NCBI GenBank assembly: GCA_012295275.1
Contig: CM022678.1
Span: 5,206,059 to 5,270,058, forward strand
DNA: 64,000 bases
Direction: 5' to 3'
Source: Chrysomallon squamiferum
Lineage: Eukaryota > Mollusca > Gastropoda > Neomphalida > Peltospiridae
This document shows positions 62,446 to 64,000 of the stretch, one piece after another. How positions within the stretch are numbered: the stretch's first letter is position 1; each line of letters begins with the position of its first letter. The notes below the pieces were generated by a model. The model ran no database searches. It was not told the DNA's origin and saw nothing but the letters and a program-made list of their open reading frames with translations. Both the position numbers and the translations under genes were made by a program.

Positions 62446-64000
62446 TATCTAGGGGAAAATAATAAAAGTAAACCCAAAATAACCAAAATACAATTTCCCC
62501 AAAAAATAACTGTAAAAAAGAAAACAAAACAATAACATGTGTAGATGTGTACAGACAGACAGACAGATAGACAGACATGTATGCGTGCAAGTATTTATTG
62601 ATATAGATCAGTCTTTATCCGTTTGCCCGTATATGTATCTAATTATTCATATGTTTATCTATTTTCGAAATTCGAGTTATTATTTTAATTTGTTCCAGCT
62701 GATCTTTCTTTATTTCTCTCTCTCTCTCTCTTTTTTTTCTTCTAAAATATATTCTCCTTCTTTCTTTCCCTATTTTAATTTTCCTCCGTTCCAGAATTTC
62801 CTCAAAAGTCAATTTAGATTATTTTAATTCTACCGGTTCTATCATCCCTGGGTGTGAAAATCTGTGTAAGTAACGCCTCAATTAACACATCTGATTTGTA
62901 CAACTTTCGTTTACTTGTAAGTTTTAATATTATGTCTACGGGCTAATTAAATTAATTCGGAACGTTTTTGACTTTCTTAATAGTAGCTGCGCTTCTTTTG
63001 TTCAATAAAGTTTCCTCCAAAACGGTTTCTTCAAAATGTGGATGTAGAAATAATAGAGTCAATTAACATTTATTTATCTCAGCAAAAATGTAAAGTGGTT
63101 TCTCGAGGATGTGGGTGATTACAATCGATGTGACAGGGATTAATCATTTCAAATTTAGACTGTAATTTATTATCCGTGATACTAACATGCAATTCTAATC
63201 CACTAGATAAATATCACATTAATAAAGAGGACGGCTACAGTTATTTATTAGTAACTTATAAACACATTTACCTGTTGCGCATTTCATTATAAATGAATAA
63301 TTGACACAAACGAACAATATACTGAATTATCTACGGTTTACTGGACATCTAGATAAGATACGGAACCCTTCATTTGGAGAATCCATTTAAATCGGATTCA
63401 GTTAATTGAGAAGCCTAGTTAAAGTCGGAATCGGTCTGTGGAGATTCAAGATAATTATGTTAATGAAAATTTTAACTAATAGCATAAATTGTATAGAGAA
63501 TTTATGTTGACGCGGACGTCAGTGAAAACTGTGCAATCAGAGACCCAAGCCAGCTGAGGCCGCTTAACGAGGTTTGTGTTGCGTCAACCCGATGTAATAG
63601 ATATCTGCACTGTTGTTAGTTGCTGTACGCAAAATTAAAAATTAAATTTTGCCACGTGCCAACGTTAAATTTCGCCGTCGTCATTATCCTGATCCACCGA
63701 GACGTGATTGTAAGGGTTTTCTCATAATTCTTGTTGACGTGGTCCATAGATCACTGTACATGGTAATCCATACCCTTAACAAGTACTGCGTTGCATGGTG
63801 TAGTCGCAATTCACCGTCTCAAAAAGCAAAGTGTGCATGGTTCTTTATACAAACGATTGGCTTGCACTGGTTATTCTGATATTTCCAGCCCAAGTCATTT
63901 GCATCAAGAACAGTCTCTTTTCCTAATCATGTCAGATTAGAATTTCGTGGCAGGTGCAACTGGCGAAAATCAATCAGGAGTCACAAAGGAGGTTGCAGAA
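62446..64000. other. Spacer to the window end, no supported gene
   Basis: CT-rich and T-rich stretch near 62,715-62,760, then DNA of ordinary complexity. A 76-codon ORF at 63,649-63,879 matches no family I know. The last 500 bp are richer in GC and might belong to a gene continuing outside the window. Confidence 0.45.

Overview
The window looks like nuclear DNA of an invertebrate animal, most likely a mollusc or another lophotrochozoan. The sequence is very AT-rich, is crowded with long (GA)n, (CA)n, (AT)n, (AAT)n and (TTTA)n microsatellites, and has GT-AG introns, AATAAA poly(A) signals and fragments of Tigger-like and MULE-like DNA transposons. It contains no tRNA, rRNA, CRISPR or bacterial operon structure that I can see. 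I cannot name the species.

The main content is a cluster of one gene family, running from about 1 kb to 53 kb. Each complete member has a non-coding 5' exon, a small exon for a secretory signal peptide, and one long last exon. The mature protein is four tandem copies of a module of about 115-170 residues, with the consensus [DN]-x-G-x4-G-S-x3-L-x2-A-x3-G-x2-[VI]-[RK]. I do not recognise it as a named domain and assign no function beyond 'secreted'. Gene B (11.3-13.5 kb, minus), gene E (34.8-37.7 kb, plus) and gene G (50.1-52.6 kb, plus) are intact at 545, 549 and 552 aa. Genes A (1.2-4.3 kb, minus) and D (25.6-28.1 kb, plus) are broken only by single-base indels. Gene C (15.5-17.8 kb, plus) and gene F (43.8-45.3 kb, plus) are structurally damaged.

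Layout: 0.2-5.5 kb and 10.7-14.5 kb are two duplicated minus-strand units (A, B; subfamily I). The DNA between and after them is other duplicated, non-coding sequence. Gene C is a dead subfamily I copy on the plus strand. From 18 to 53 kb is a plus-strand tandem array of units of roughly 5.5-10 kb (subfamily II: D, E, F, G, plus a gene-less unit at 18-21 kb). Each unit also carries, upstream of its gene and on the opposite strand, a short relic of a C-terminal module from a third subfamily. Mosaic sequence patterns among D-G point to gene conversion. A promoter core, CAAGCTGTGATT(T), lies 37-38 bp from a TATAAAT box in A, B, D, E and G. Orphan copies of it occur at 30.3, 55.4 and 56.2 kb.

From 53.9 kb onward the array ends. 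There is a decayed Tigger-like element, a duplicated promoter block, long gene-poor DNA and one unrelated gene at 59.1-60.1 kb. That gene encodes a membrane-anchored FkbM-type methyltransferase and is interrupted by one apparent frameshift. The last 4 kb hold microsatellites and no gene I can support.
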